From assembly GCA_019636495.1 (NCBI GenBank), contig JAHBXL010000003.1:1-64000 (forward strand): a DNA stretch of 64,000 nt, given 5' to 3'. Position numbers and translations under genes: made by a program. Below are positions 8,672 to 17,644 of this stretch, piece by piece. The stretch's first letter is position 1, and each line of letters opens with the position of its first letter. The notes under the pieces are model-generated. The model did not search any database and had not been told where the DNA came from. It saw only the letters and a program-made list of their open reading frames with translations. This DNA comes from Phycisphaeraceae bacterium (GTDB lineage Bacteria; Planctomycetota; Phycisphaerae; Phycisphaerales; UBA1924).

Positions 8672-9343
8672 ATGCCCATGCCCATTCGGTCTCGCCGCGC
8701 CCGCATTGAAACCTGCCCCGCCGCTTTCAGCCTCGAGTCGCTCGAGGGTCGGCGGATGCTGGATTGCACGTGCCATGTCGAGATGATCGAGATCACGCGG
8801 CTCGATGGTGGCGAGAGTTTCTGGGTCCGGGCCGATGACCCTTTCTGGGGCACGGGCGACGCGCACGCCTGCGATGCTGAGGCACCGCACGCAGCCGAGA
8901 CCGCTGTGCCGACCGAGGAAGACGCCGGCCGCGACGATGACCTGTACGACTTCGGCCAGGACCGCGGCCCGGAGATCGATGACGAGGCTGAGTACGACAC
9001 CGGCGCGCACGAGCCGGTTGGGATCGAGCCGATCGAAGCGATGGATCCTGTCGCGCTGCCGCGCGTGCACGAGACGGTTCCCGCGCAGCAGAACCCCGCG
9101 GTGCAGATCGATGAAGTCGGCGCGTACGACGAAAACTCGGGCCCGGCGGGCGCATCCGCCATCTCGGCCATTGCCATCATGCCCGCGGCGTCGAAGCCGC
9201 TGTGGCTCGGCAGCGAGGGCGAGTGGGGCCTTGCGCCGATGTTTACCTCGGCGGTGAATGCGCCGGACAAGCCGCTGGTTGTCGCATCGCTGGTCGGCGT
9301 TGATGCTCCATCGTGGACCGACCTGGTCGCACTGCCGGTGTGA
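8672..9343 (+). CDS. Exported protein with LEPR-XLL-like N-terminus, function unknown
   Basis: A 223-residue protein not recognised beyond its N-terminus. Residues 18-31 (AAFSLESLEGRRML) resemble the LEPR-XLL motif found near the N-terminus of many large exported planctomycete proteins. The rest is acidic and low in complexity (runs rich in Asp, Glu and Pro) with no known catalytic motif. LEPR-XLL proteins are usually far longer, so this may be a small relative or a decayed copy. It converges exactly with the thiamine gene that ends at 9344. Confidence 0.6.
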   Translation: MPMPIRSRRARIETCPAAFSLESLEGRRMLDCTCHVEMIEITRLDGGESFWVRADDPFWGTGDAHACDAEAPHAAETAVPTEEDAGRDDDLYDFGQDRGPEIDDEAEYDTGAHEPVGIEPIEAMDPVALPRVHETVPAQQNPAVQIDEVGAYDENSGPAGASAISAIAIMPAASKPLWLGSEGEWGLAPMFTSAVNAPDKPLVVASLVGVDAPSWTDLVALPV

Positions 9344-10492
9344 TCACACGTTTCGCGGTTGCGCCATGGCCGCGAGCAGTTCGCGGCAGACGCCCGCAGG
9401 ATCGGGCGCGGAGCAGACGCACGACGACACGGCTACGCCGCGGCAGCCCGCCGCGACCAGTTCGCCCACGTTCCGCGGCGTAATCCCGCTGATGGCGAGG
9501 TGAGGAGTGAGGGGTGCGGGTACGGCATCGCCTGCGCGCTGGGCGCAGAGTTGGATGAACTCGCGGAGATAGGCGATGCCCGCGAGATGTTCCTTGGGCT
9601 TGGTCGAACTTGGAAACATCGGCCCGAGGCCGACGTAGTCCGCGCCATCATCTATTGCGCGCCGGGCCTGATCGGTATTCGCCGTTGACACGCCGATGAG
9701 AAAGCCGGGAACGCCGCTCGCCAGCCTGCGCGCATCCGCGAGCGGCAGGTCGTCCTGACCGAGGTGAACGCCATCGGCCCCGGCCGCGAGCGCGATGTCG
9801 GCGCGGTCGTTGATGATGACCGTCGCGCGCGGCACGCCCGGTTGTTCTGATCCGCTCATCTCTCCGGCCGCCTCGCCAACCGGCGTGTCGCGCGCGATCT
9901 CGACAAGCCGCCGTGCGCGCGCGAGGAGTTCGCGCGCGGGCAGGTCCTTCTCGCGCAACTGGATGCTTGGTGCGCCGCCCTCGATGGCGCGGCGCGCCAC
10001 GTCCTCCCAAGGCAGCGCACACAGGGACTCAGTGATCAGCACGCACAGCGGCCACTGCACCGCCCGCCCGCGCCGAACCAGCGCAAGCACGATCCGCTGT
10101 TCAAGGTCGTAGGCGGCGTAGCGGAGTTGCTTGATTGCCGCGGCAGCGGCCACGCCGCGATCCAGCAGTTTCACGGTCTCTTCGAGTACGCGCAGCGATT
10201 CGCCCAGTCGCTTGCCCGCGGCGGTGCAGATGCCGCTCAGATCATCCCGCCTTGATTCGGCTTCGGTTGTAACGCTGGTGCCCGGATCGCCGGGCGTGTT
10301 GCGCGCAGAGAGCAGCGTGCCGGTTGGCGAATCGGCCGCCGCGAGCACATCTCGCAGCGCGTGGCGGAGGTCCTTGCAGCGTGCCGCGCCGGCGGCATCG
10401 TTGAGCGCGAACCGCGCGGCATCTTCCAGCGTTCGTGCGGCCTCCATTGCGCGATTGGCGTTGGCGTCGATGATGCGAAGGGCTGCGCGCAC
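9344..10492 (-). CDS. thiE: ThiD2-ThiE fusion: HMP-P kinase-like domain plus thiamine-phosphate synthase
   Basis: A protein of about 382 residues for thiamine synthesis. The N-terminal about 150 residues (LRIIDANANRAMEAARTLED, then KDLRHALRDVL and GKRLGESLRVLEE) match the ThiD2 family, a second type of hydroxymethylpyrimidine-phosphate kinase. The C-terminal about 200 residues are ThiE: IQLREKDL, VIINDRADIALAAGADGVHLGQ and VGLGPMFPSSTK line the active site that joins the pyrimidine and thiazole. The GTG at 10492 (VRAALRIID) is the likely start; the open frame extends to 10690 but would overlap the divergent SUMF1 gene. No TPP riboswitch was found upstream. Confidence 0.85.
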   Translation of the reverse strand: MRAALRIIDANANRAMEAARTLEDAARFALNDAAGAARCKDLRHALRDVLAAADSPTGTLLSARNTPGDPGTSVTTEAESRRDDLSGICTAAGKRLGESLRVLEETVKLLDRGVAAAAAIKQLRYAAYDLEQRIVLALVRRGRAVQWPLCVLITESLCALPWEDVARRAIEGGAPSIQLREKDLPARELLARARRLVEIARDTPVGEAAGEMSGSEQPGVPRATVIINDRADIALAAGADGVHLGQDDLPLADARRLASGVPGFLIGVSTANTDQARRAIDDGADYVGLGPMFPSSTKPKEHLAGIAYLREFIQLCAQRAGDAVPAPLTPHLAISGITPRNVGELVAAGCRGVAVSSCVCSAPDPAGVCRELLAAMAQPRNV

Positions 10493-10625
10493 GGAGAACC
10501 GTAGGTGAGGAGACGCACTCAATCGGCAACCGGCGGGTCCTTGCGGGTGGGGCGGAACGGGCTGATCAGTGAAGTTTGAGCAACCGGTGGAACCCGCCCG
10601 ATAACCATGCGAAAGGAGTCTGTAC

Positions 10626-11720
10626 ATGCTGAACCCATCCGCTCCCCGTCGCGCTCTCGTGGCGGGGTGTGTTGCCGGGGCTGTTCTCATCGCAGCCGCC
10701 GCGCCTGCTCCCGTCCAGCCCGTGCCCGACTACGACTTCCAGTGGTCGGTGATCGGCGCACCCGGCAACCGCGCGGCCAATGAGCAGGAAGCGCCCGTGC
10801 TCTTCCACCCCGTGCTGTACCCGCCCAACGGGCTGCAGGTCGGCGCGGTGAACTACGAGTACCGCATGGCCCGAACGGAAGTGACGGTCTCGCAGTGGTT
10901 TGAGTTCGTGCAGGCATACGCGCCCTACTACACCGGCCCCGCGCCGGGCACATCCATGGGGAGCAGCGACTGGGTTCTGACGGGCCAATGGATCGCGCCC
11001 ATCGCCGGAAGCGGGCAGAACGGCCAGCCCTGGCAGTTCACCATGGACCCGGCGGCTGCGAATCTCGCGACCGGCACGAGTTGGCATTTCGCGGCCCGCT
11101 ACGCCAACTGGCTGCACAACGGCAAGGCGCACGAGCAGTGGGCCTTTGAGACCGGCGTGTACGACACCTCGACATTCACGCGCAACCCGGATGGGACGTG
11201 GAACGACCAGTTCACGCCTGCGCCGGGGGCGAGGTTTTGGCTGCCAACGCTGGATGAATGGACCAAGGGCATGTATTACGACCCGCACCGCTACGGTGAA
11301 GGACAGGAGGGGTACTGGCGCTACCCGTTCGGGCGCGACACGTTCGCCGTCCCCGGCTACCCCGAAGACGGTGGCGAGACCGCCGCGGGCCTCCCGTACC
11401 CGCCGGACTTCGATGCCCACTGGTGGACGCCGGTCGGCGCGTACCCGCACATCACCAGCCCGTGGGGGCTGCTGGATGGCAGCGGTGGTGGTCCATCCGC
11501 GGAATGGACGACCAGCGGCGACGAGTGGGGAAGGTGGGCGCAGGGGAGCGGTCAGTTTGGGGGGGATACAGCCTATCTGTACGACCAGATCGACTACCTT
11601 GGAATGGGCGGGTTGAGCGGGGGCGGCGGGGCGTTTAGGCTGGCCTCCGCGATCCCCGCCCCATCATCCGTTCTGATATTCTGCCTGACGGTGCCCTTGT
11701 TGGAGAGGAGAAAGCGATGA
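10626..11720 (+). CDS. Exported SUMF1-type (FGE-like) protein with PEP-CTERM tail
   Basis: A 364-residue protein. It has a signal peptide (about residues 1-28), then a sulfatase-modifying-factor fold: RMARTEVTVSQWFEF, HFAARYANWLHNGKA, FWLPTLDEWTKGMYYDP and WRYPFG are its hallmark segments. The C-terminus is a PEP-CTERM-type sorting signal (IPAPSSVLIFCLTVPLLERRKR-like). In planctomycetes this fold is often non-enzymatic. The start has a good ribosome site (aaaggag) ten bases upstream. The stop overlaps the next gene's ATG in an ATGA, so the two are translationally coupled. Confidence 0.85.
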   Translation: MLNPSAPRRALVAGCVAGAVLIAAAAPAPVQPVPDYDFQWSVIGAPGNRAANEQEAPVLFHPVLYPPNGLQVGAVNYEYRMARTEVTVSQWFEFVQAYAPYYTGPAPGTSMGSSDWVLTGQWIAPIAGSGQNGQPWQFTMDPAAANLATGTSWHFAARYANWLHNGKAHEQWAFETGVYDTSTFTRNPDGTWNDQFTPAPGARFWLPTLDEWTKGMYYDPHRYGEGQEGYWRYPFGRDTFAVPGYPEDGGETAAGLPYPPDFDAHWWTPVGAYPHITSPWGLLDGSGGGPSAEWTTSGDEWGRWAQGSGQFGGDTAYLYDQIDYLGMGGLSGGGGAFRLASAIPAPSSVLIFCLTVPLLERRKR

Positions 11721-13747
11721 AAGTGTGGACCTGGATCCTGGCCTTGCTCATCAGCGGGACCTGTGCGATCGCACAGATGCCCACCGTGACCATCACGCCC
11801 GGAAGCACGGCAACAGCCAGTGTCGTTGCCGCTGGCTCGAAGTGGGACGTCAACATCAACAATGGTTTTGCTGGCGGCCCCACGACCTTCACGATAAGCG
11901 GAACCTCCGCTACGCGCATCCGCCGGGTGTATGTAACGGTCGATACCGGCCAAACCTCGATTCTGGACATCCGCGGTACGTCGTCATCGAGCCCCATTCT
12001 CGATCTTGAAGAGATTGATCGTGTCAGCGGCAGTGGGATCGGGTTCATCGAAGTCCACAGGCTGCGCACCAGCGGCGACGTCGGCCTGATTCGCGTCCAC
12101 AGGATTGGCGGGCAGATCGCGGACGCCATCGACATCGGAGGGCACGTGGTGAGTGGATTCACACTGTTGGGAAGCAGCCCATCGATCGAACACACGATTG
12201 TCCGCGGCGACTTCCAAGGCAACATTTCGCTACCTAATGGGGGCGACATCCTTGGTCTCACTATCGAAGGGAATCTCGGCTACTCCGCTGCTCCTGTCAC
12301 GGTAACGACTGGCAGAGTCCAACGCCTCAACGTAACCGGCGCAGCCTACGCCTCCATCACCGCGGGCGGCACGGGCACCATCCAGCGCTTTACGACAGGC
12401 TCTTCGCCTGTCGGCAGCATCACGGCGGTCAACTTCGCCACCGTCGGCGGCGGCACAACGGGCATCGTCATCGGCAACGAGTGCCGCGGGAACATCACGC
12501 TGTCCGGTCATATTCAGGTCCCGCTCACCATCACCGGCGCGCTCCGCGGCACGGTGCAGGCTGTCACCTCCTCCAGCAACACGCCCATCGTCATCGGCTC
12601 CATCCCCGCGGCGTCAAGCCCCTTTGCCGAGGGCGTCCTGCGGCTCGTCGGGACGGGCAGCGGAGGAGTGAACGGCGGGACCATCACCGTCAACGGCGAT
12701 GTCGCGGGAAAGTTGGAACTCAACGGCAACATCGTCATGAACGTAACGATCAACGGCGAACTGTCGGGCCGGTTCACTTCGACCGGATCGCTCACAAGCG
12801 GTGACACAATCACCATCACCGACGGCATCTCCTCGACCGGATTGCTCAGCCTCGGCGGCTCGCTCACGGGCAACCTGTCGCTTCCTGCCAACGGCTTGGA
12901 GGGACAGGTGATCTTCAACGCGGGCAACACGGGCGGTTCGTGGACCGGCACCATCACCATCGGCTCCACCACGATCTCGCACACCGGCGGCGTCTACACC
13001 AACCTTCCCTCGGCGCTCGGCGGCGGCTCCATCGGCCTTGCGCCATTCAAGTTGCACGAAACCGCCTGCACTCCGCCGCACGGCCAGGAAGACACCCCCG
13101 GCCCCATTCTTGAGAACAGCAGTTTCGAAACCACCGGCGACATGCCCGTATTGATCCGGCTCTTCGGGCCCATCGTCAAGGCCGACCCCGAGGACTCGTG
13201 GACAGACTGCGTTCACATCCAGTGCCGGCCGATCGGCGCGGGCGATGAGTGCTCGTGGGTGAACGTGACGACGGGGTTCCGGGTTCGCGGCCCGGGCGAC
13301 ACCGACTGGACCGGCGATGAGCGCTCGCTGGGGCTGTCGCGGGCCGCGGGCATGTACCCCAAGGTCGGCGTCTACCGCGTGGCGCTCAAGTCAGGCCGCG
13401 TTGTCTGCGCCGAGGTGACGGGTGCGCCAGCGGTGGTGTGGCCGCTCAACTGCGCTGAGGGGAACGAGCCCCGCTTCGCCTACACCTTCCGCATCGAGCC
13501 CGACTGCGACAACGACCAGATCGGCGACTTTGTGGACGAATCGGTGGACTGCGACTTCAACCCCTGCCACGTGAACATGGACGAGGACAACTCCGTCACC
13601 GTCGCCGACATCTTCGCGTTCCTGACGTACTGGTTCAGCGGCCACCCGCGCGCCGACTTCGACAAGAGCGGCGTGATCGACGTTTCCGACATCTTCGCCT
13701 ACCTCACCGCCTGGTTTGTGACGAATAGCCTGGAGTGCCCGGCGTGA
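11717..13747 (+). CDS. Exported beta-helix-like protein with GC-type dockerin tail
   Basis: A 676-residue protein. A signal peptide (ILALLISGTCAIAQ) precedes about 400 residues of Gly/Thr/Ser/Ile-rich repeats (units such as GTITVNGDVAGKLELNGN and GSLTSGDTITITDG) that look like a right-handed beta-helix. A Cys-containing segment follows, then the C-terminal paired tail VTVADIFAFLTYWF and IDVSDIFAYLTAWF with Asp-rich loops (NMDEDNS, DFDKSG). That tail is the GC-type dockerin-like anchor seen in Phycisphaerae. The ligand is unknown. It starts inside the stop of the PEP-CTERM gene before it (ATGA). Confidence 0.85.
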   Translation: MKVWTWILALLISGTCAIAQMPTVTITPGSTATASVVAAGSKWDVNINNGFAGGPTTFTISGTSATRIRRVYVTVDTGQTSILDIRGTSSSSPILDLEEIDRVSGSGIGFIEVHRLRTSGDVGLIRVHRIGGQIADAIDIGGHVVSGFTLLGSSPSIEHTIVRGDFQGNISLPNGGDILGLTIEGNLGYSAAPVTVTTGRVQRLNVTGAAYASITAGGTGTIQRFTTGSSPVGSITAVNFATVGGGTTGIVIGNECRGNITLSGHIQVPLTITGALRGTVQAVTSSSNTPIVIGSIPAASSPFAEGVLRLVGTGSGGVNGGTITVNGDVAGKLELNGNIVMNVTINGELSGRFTSTGSLTSGDTITITDGISSTGLLSLGGSLTGNLSLPANGLEGQVIFNAGNTGGSWTGTITIGSTTISHTGGVYTNLPSALGGGSIGLAPFKLHETACTPPHGQEDTPGPILENSSFETTGDMPVLIRLFGPIVKADPEDSWTDCVHIQCRPIGAGDECSWVNVTTGFRVRGPGDTDWTGDERSLGLSRAAGMYPKVGVYRVALKSGRVVCAEVTGAPAVVWPLNCAEGNEPRFAYTFRIEPDCDNDQIGDFVDESVDCDFNPCHVNMDEDNSVTVADIFAFLTYWFSGHPRADFDKSGVIDVSDIFAYLTAWFVTNSLECPA

Positions 13748-13826
13748 CCGCTCCGCTCTGATTCCTCGCGGGGGCCCGCCACCAACCCCGCAGGAACGTG
13801 CCGCCGGTTTCCGATACCATCCCCGC

Positions 13827-15413
13827 ATGGCCACTCCCGCCGCGACAGGCAACTCGGTCGAGCCGTGCGTGATCGTGATCTTCGGCGCTTCGGGCGATCT
13901 GACGCACCGCAAACTGATCCCATCGCTGTACGAACTGGACCGGCAGGGTCTGTTGCCGGCGGGGACAAGGGTTCTGGGCGTGTCGCGCACGCCCATGACC
14001 GATGACCAGTTCCGCGAGAAACTCGCGCCGAGCGTGCGGCAGTTCTCGGCACGCTACGAGACGGGGGCGTGGCGGACATTCGCCCAGCGCGTGCACTACC
14101 AGCCCGGCGACAGTGCGCAGGGCGACTCGTTCGGTCCGCTCGCGCGGCGGGTCCACGACCTGGCGCAGGGCGCGGGCATTCTCAAGCCCGGCGGCTCGCC
14201 GAACATGCTTTTCTATCTGTCGGTTTCGCCCGAACTGTACGAACCGATCATCGGGAACATCGGCGCTGCGGGCCTGGTGACCGAGGGCCGGCGGTGGTGT
14301 TCGATCAACCCCCACGACTCCTCGTGGCAGCGGATCATCGTCGAGAAGCCGTTTGGCGCTGACCTCGCATCGGCCGCATCGCTCAACCGCGCGCTGGGGC
14401 GCGTGTTCGAGGAGGAGGCGATCTTCCGGATCGACCACTACCTTGGCAAGGAACTGGTTCAGAACATCGCGGTCATGCGGTTTGCCAACTCGATCTTCGA
14501 GCCGCTGTGGAACCGCAACCACGTGGACAGCGTGCAGGTGACCGCGGCGGAGACCGTGGGCGTGGGCACGCGGGCCGCGACGTATTACGACACGCCCGCG
14601 GGGGGCGCGCTGCGCGATATGGTGCAGTCGCACCTGCTGCAGGTTCTGGCGCTGGTGGCGATCGAGCCGCCGGGCGTATTCGACGCCGCGGGGATCATGA
14701 GTGAGAAGATCAAACTCTTCAACACGGCCGTCATCGCGAGCGAGGGGGATGTGCCGCGGTGCGCGGTGTTCGGGCGCTACGGGCCCGATGCGGCCGGCGG
14801 CGAGCCGGCGTACGCGGGCGAGAAGGGCGTGGATCCGAGCCGGCGCACCGAGACGTTCGCGGCGATCCGCGTCGAGTTCGACAACTGGCGCTGGGCGGGT
14901 GTGCCGTTCTACCTGCGCTCGGGGAAGAAACTCGCGACCAAACTCACCGAGGTCGTGGTGACCTTCAGACCCGCGCCGACGAACATGTTCCGCAAACTCG
15001 GAGTGCCCTCGGCGGCCGGGCGCGGCTCGCTGAACCGGATTGTCATCAACATCGCTCCGTCCGAGGGCATCTCGCTTCGGATGGACGGGAAGGTGCCCGG
15101 CGGCGCGGCGGGGGGCCTGAAGATCGCCTCGGCCAAACTCGACCTCGACTTTTCCAAGGCCTTCGGCGGCGAACAGATCGAGGCCTATGGACCGCTGATA
15201 CTCGATGCAATCAAGGGCGACCGCTCGCTCTACAAGCACCGCGATGAGGTCGAGGGGGCGTGGCGGATCTGCGAACCGTTCCTGCGTCACGCCGGGCTGC
15301 GGGAAGGGATCGAGACCTATTCCCCGGGTTCGTGGGGCCCGCCGGGGTCGGACCTGATGCTGGCCCGGGAAGGGCGGGAATGGCACAATCCCCGTGCCGA
15401 CGAGTTGCGATAG
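13827..15413 (+). CDS. zwf: Glucose-6-phosphate 1-dehydrogenase
   Basis: A 528-residue NADP-dependent enzyme that oxidises glucose-6-phosphate to 6-phosphogluconolactone, the first oxidative pentose phosphate step. The nucleotide fold IFGASGDLTHRKLIPSLY is at residues about 16-33, the signature RIDHYLGKE carries the catalytic His region, and PFYLRSGKKL is conserved near residue 360. Length is slightly above the usual 480-510. The start ATG 13827 gives the expected N-terminus. The next step enzyme, pgl, lies at 17645, separated by an exported dockerin protein. Confidence 0.95.
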   Translation: MATPAATGNSVEPCVIVIFGASGDLTHRKLIPSLYELDRQGLLPAGTRVLGVSRTPMTDDQFREKLAPSVRQFSARYETGAWRTFAQRVHYQPGDSAQGDSFGPLARRVHDLAQGAGILKPGGSPNMLFYLSVSPELYEPIIGNIGAAGLVTEGRRWCSINPHDSSWQRIIVEKPFGADLASAASLNRALGRVFEEEAIFRIDHYLGKELVQNIAVMRFANSIFEPLWNRNHVDSVQVTAAETVGVGTRAATYYDTPAGGALRDMVQSHLLQVLALVAIEPPGVFDAAGIMSEKIKLFNTAVIASEGDVPRCAVFGRYGPDAAGGEPAYAGEKGVDPSRRTETFAAIRVEFDNWRWAGVPFYLRSGKKLATKLTEVVVTFRPAPTNMFRKLGVPSAAGRGSLNRIVINIAPSEGISLRMDGKVPGGAAGGLKIASAKLDLDFSKAFGGEQIEAYGPLILDAIKGDRSLYKHRDEVEGAWRICEPFLRHAGLREGIETYSPGSWGPPGSDLMLAREGREWHNPRADELR

Positions 15414-15758
15414 ACGGCCCGGCACGCCGGCATTCCGGTGGTCGCGGTTCCGCCCGCCCCTGCATACGCCTCCACCCCCTCCGAAGCGCGTGTGCCCGAG
15501 AACCAGCGGTGGGGGCTGGGTTTGTGAAGGGCAGAATGGCCATGAAGGCCAAACCAGGGGAACCGCCGCTCACCGGTTTTGCGCAAAGAGTTTGTGGTTC
15601 CAGACGTATCCGACCTTGTTCGGACCCGGTTCTGCTGGCACACTATGGGACAAGGTACCCGTCGATGGCCCGTGGGATGGGCGGTTTTGGCGGAAATGGG
15701 TGGGAGGGGCGGTGAAGGTGTCGATCGTCCGTTGCTCACGTCAAGACAGGAAAACACC
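15414..15758. other. Intergenic region between zwf and dockerin gene
   Basis: No gene is supported here. A weak promoter-like pair (ttgttc at 15616, cactat at 15641) has a 19-base spacer, too loose to rely on. The open frame of the following gene runs back into this region, but the encoded residues do not look like a signal peptide or a real N-terminus. Confidence 0.4.
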
Positions 15759-17540
15759 ATGCGGATCCGTCTTTCTCGCGTTCGTGCATTGCGTGGTTGG
15801 TGCGCGCTGGCCTTTGGCGGTGCGGCGGTGCTCAGTGGCGAATCGGTGATGGCTCAGAAACAGGCCGCGCCGGTTGTCGAGCCTCCGGGGCGGGCCGCGC
15901 TGGGCGAGCGCCTGCGCCTCGAATCGCTCGAGACCATGCAGATCGTTCTGCGTCCATCGCAGAACGGGAGCATCGTCACGCGCGGGCCGGGCTGCCCGCC
16001 GACGGTCGCCAGCCACACCGATGCGAACTTCGGCGGCGGGGCGTATGTCGCGCAGGCGGGCTTTGCCCAGCAGGAGATCGCCGCGGCGAGTTACACGTTG
16101 CCCGCCAGCGCGTTCCCCATCAAGATCGACCTGATGGAGTTCATCCTCGTCACGAGCAACGCGACGGTGCAGACGACGACGAGGTGGTCGGTGCTGGTGT
16201 GGGAGGGCAACCCGAACACGGGCACGCTGGTGGCGGATTACTCGTCGGATGACGTCATCCTGCCGCACGCGCGCGTCGGTCCGGGCACCCAGGGCGTCAA
16301 CATCCAGGTGTCGGTCGACCCCAACGATCCCGAGCAGATTTACATCTACAACACCGGCGGGAGCAACCGCTTCTCGATCGGCTTCCGCATTGACCTGCAC
16401 AACAACCAGACGGCCAACCCGTGCCTTTCCGGGCCACCGTCGAGCAGCAACGCGTTCCCCTGCACCGACACGAGCGGCCTGCAGCAGGGCGCGAACAACT
16501 GGCTGTTCGGCCTGAACTGCGGCACATTCGGCTGCCCGCCCAATGGCGGGTGGAGCACGTTCTCGGGATTGAACGTGCTCTGCCGCCCCTCGGGCGACTG
16601 GGTCATGCGGGCGACGTGGTCGAGCGTGAACTGCACGCCCGATCCGACGGGGTCGTGCTGCGCTCCAAACGGCTCGTGCACGGTGACGACCGCCGCGAAC
16701 TGTGCGCCGGGCTCGACCTGGACACAGGGCCTGTCGTGCTCGCCCAACAACTGCCCGCAGCCGACATCGCGCTGCTGCCTTCCCGATGGGACCTGCCAGA
16801 TCCTGTTGCAATCGGCGTGCACCGCTCAGCAGGGATCATGGACGTTTGGCCAGACTTGCGATGCGGCGTGTCCGCAGCCGACGGGCGCGTGCTGCTTCGG
16901 CAGTTCGTGCCAGGTTCTCACGCCCGATGCGTGCGGCGGCTTCGGCGGCACGTTCATCGGCATCAATGTCGAGTGTGGAGCGGGCGGAACGTGCCCGTTG
17001 GGTGCGTGCTGCATGCCCGATGGCACCTGCGCGGCGGGGGTTTCCTCGCCGGCGTGCGCGGGCATGGGCGGCACGTTCCAGGGCGTCGGCACCTCGTGCT
17101 CGCCGAACAACTGCCCACAGCCGACGGGCGCGTGCTGCTCATCGACCAACTTCTGCTTCCCGCTCACGCAGGCGGATTGCGTCGCCATCCCCGGCGCATC
17201 GTGGCAGGGGCCGCTGACGGTCTGCGAGCCCAACCCCTGCGGCGCGGCCCAGACCGGCGCGTGCTGCACCGGGTCGATCTGCGTTGTCGTCACTCAGGCG
17301 CAGTGCACAGGCGTGTTCATCGGTGTCGGCCAGGCGTGCAATGACCCCGGCAACAACACGCAGCCGTGCTGCCGCGCCGACTACAACCAGGACGGCGGTG
17401 TCGGCGTGCCCGACATCTTCGCATTCCTCGCCGACTGGTTCGCCGGCGCGCCCGAGGCCAATTTTGACGGACAGGGCACGACACCCGAGGTGCCGGACAT
17501 CTTCGCGTTCCTCGCGGCATGGTTCGCGGGCTGCCCGTAA
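15759..17540 (+). CDS. Exported Cys-rich repeat protein with GC-type dockerin tail
   Basis: A 593-residue protein. A signal peptide (LAFGGAAVLSGESVMAQ) is followed by about 260 residues of beta-rich domain with no clear relative. Then come six tandem units of roughly 38-40 residues, each of the form TGACC-x3-G-x-C ... C-x4-G-x-W/F ... C-x2-N-x-CPQP. The tail carries two dockerin-like units (VGVPDIFAFLADWFAG, VPDIFAFLAAWFAG). The Cys pattern suggests disulfide-stabilised extracellular repeats. The ATG 15759 was chosen because it begins the signal peptide. A strong terminator follows. Confidence 0.85.
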   Translation: MRIRLSRVRALRGWCALAFGGAAVLSGESVMAQKQAAPVVEPPGRAALGERLRLESLETMQIVLRPSQNGSIVTRGPGCPPTVASHTDANFGGGAYVAQAGFAQQEIAAASYTLPASAFPIKIDLMEFILVTSNATVQTTTRWSVLVWEGNPNTGTLVADYSSDDVILPHARVGPGTQGVNIQVSVDPNDPEQIYIYNTGGSNRFSIGFRIDLHNNQTANPCLSGPPSSSNAFPCTDTSGLQQGANNWLFGLNCGTFGCPPNGGWSTFSGLNVLCRPSGDWVMRATWSSVNCTPDPTGSCCAPNGSCTVTTAANCAPGSTWTQGLSCSPNNCPQPTSRCCLPDGTCQILLQSACTAQQGSWTFGQTCDAACPQPTGACCFGSSCQVLTPDACGGFGGTFIGINVECGAGGTCPLGACCMPDGTCAAGVSSPACAGMGGTFQGVGTSCSPNNCPQPTGACCSSTNFCFPLTQADCVAIPGASWQGPLTVCEPNPCGAAQTGACCTGSICVVVTQAQCTGVFIGVGQACNDPGNNTQPCCRADYNQDGGVGVPDIFAFLADWFAGAPEANFDGQGTTPEVPDIFAFLAAWFAGCP

Positions 17541-17565
17541 CGCCGCCGCGACCGAACAACATCCC

Positions 17566-17601
17566 GAGCCCGCGGGCCCGTCCCGCGGGTTCTTTCGTTT
17601 T
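17566..17601 (+). terminator. Rho-independent terminator after dockerin gene
   Basis: An 11-base stem (gagcccgcggg at 17566-17576 with cccgcgggttc at 17582-17592, one G-T pair) closes a five-base loop and is followed by tttcgtttt. It sits 26 bases after the stop and separates that transcript from pgl. Confidence 0.85.
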
Positions 17602-17644
17602 GCACTGGAACAACAGCGATGCGCCGGCCAGAATACCGGGCTTG

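Noticed and set aside
10493-10625. TPP riboswitch upstream of the thiamine gene
   Set aside because: The conserved ctgaga and cctgatctggataatgcc-type elements are absent on the minus strand.
16630-17380. Tandem repeats that could be taken for a CRISPR-like array
   Set aside because: The repeats are imperfect, about 115-120 bases long, and encode Cys-rich protein units in one frame.
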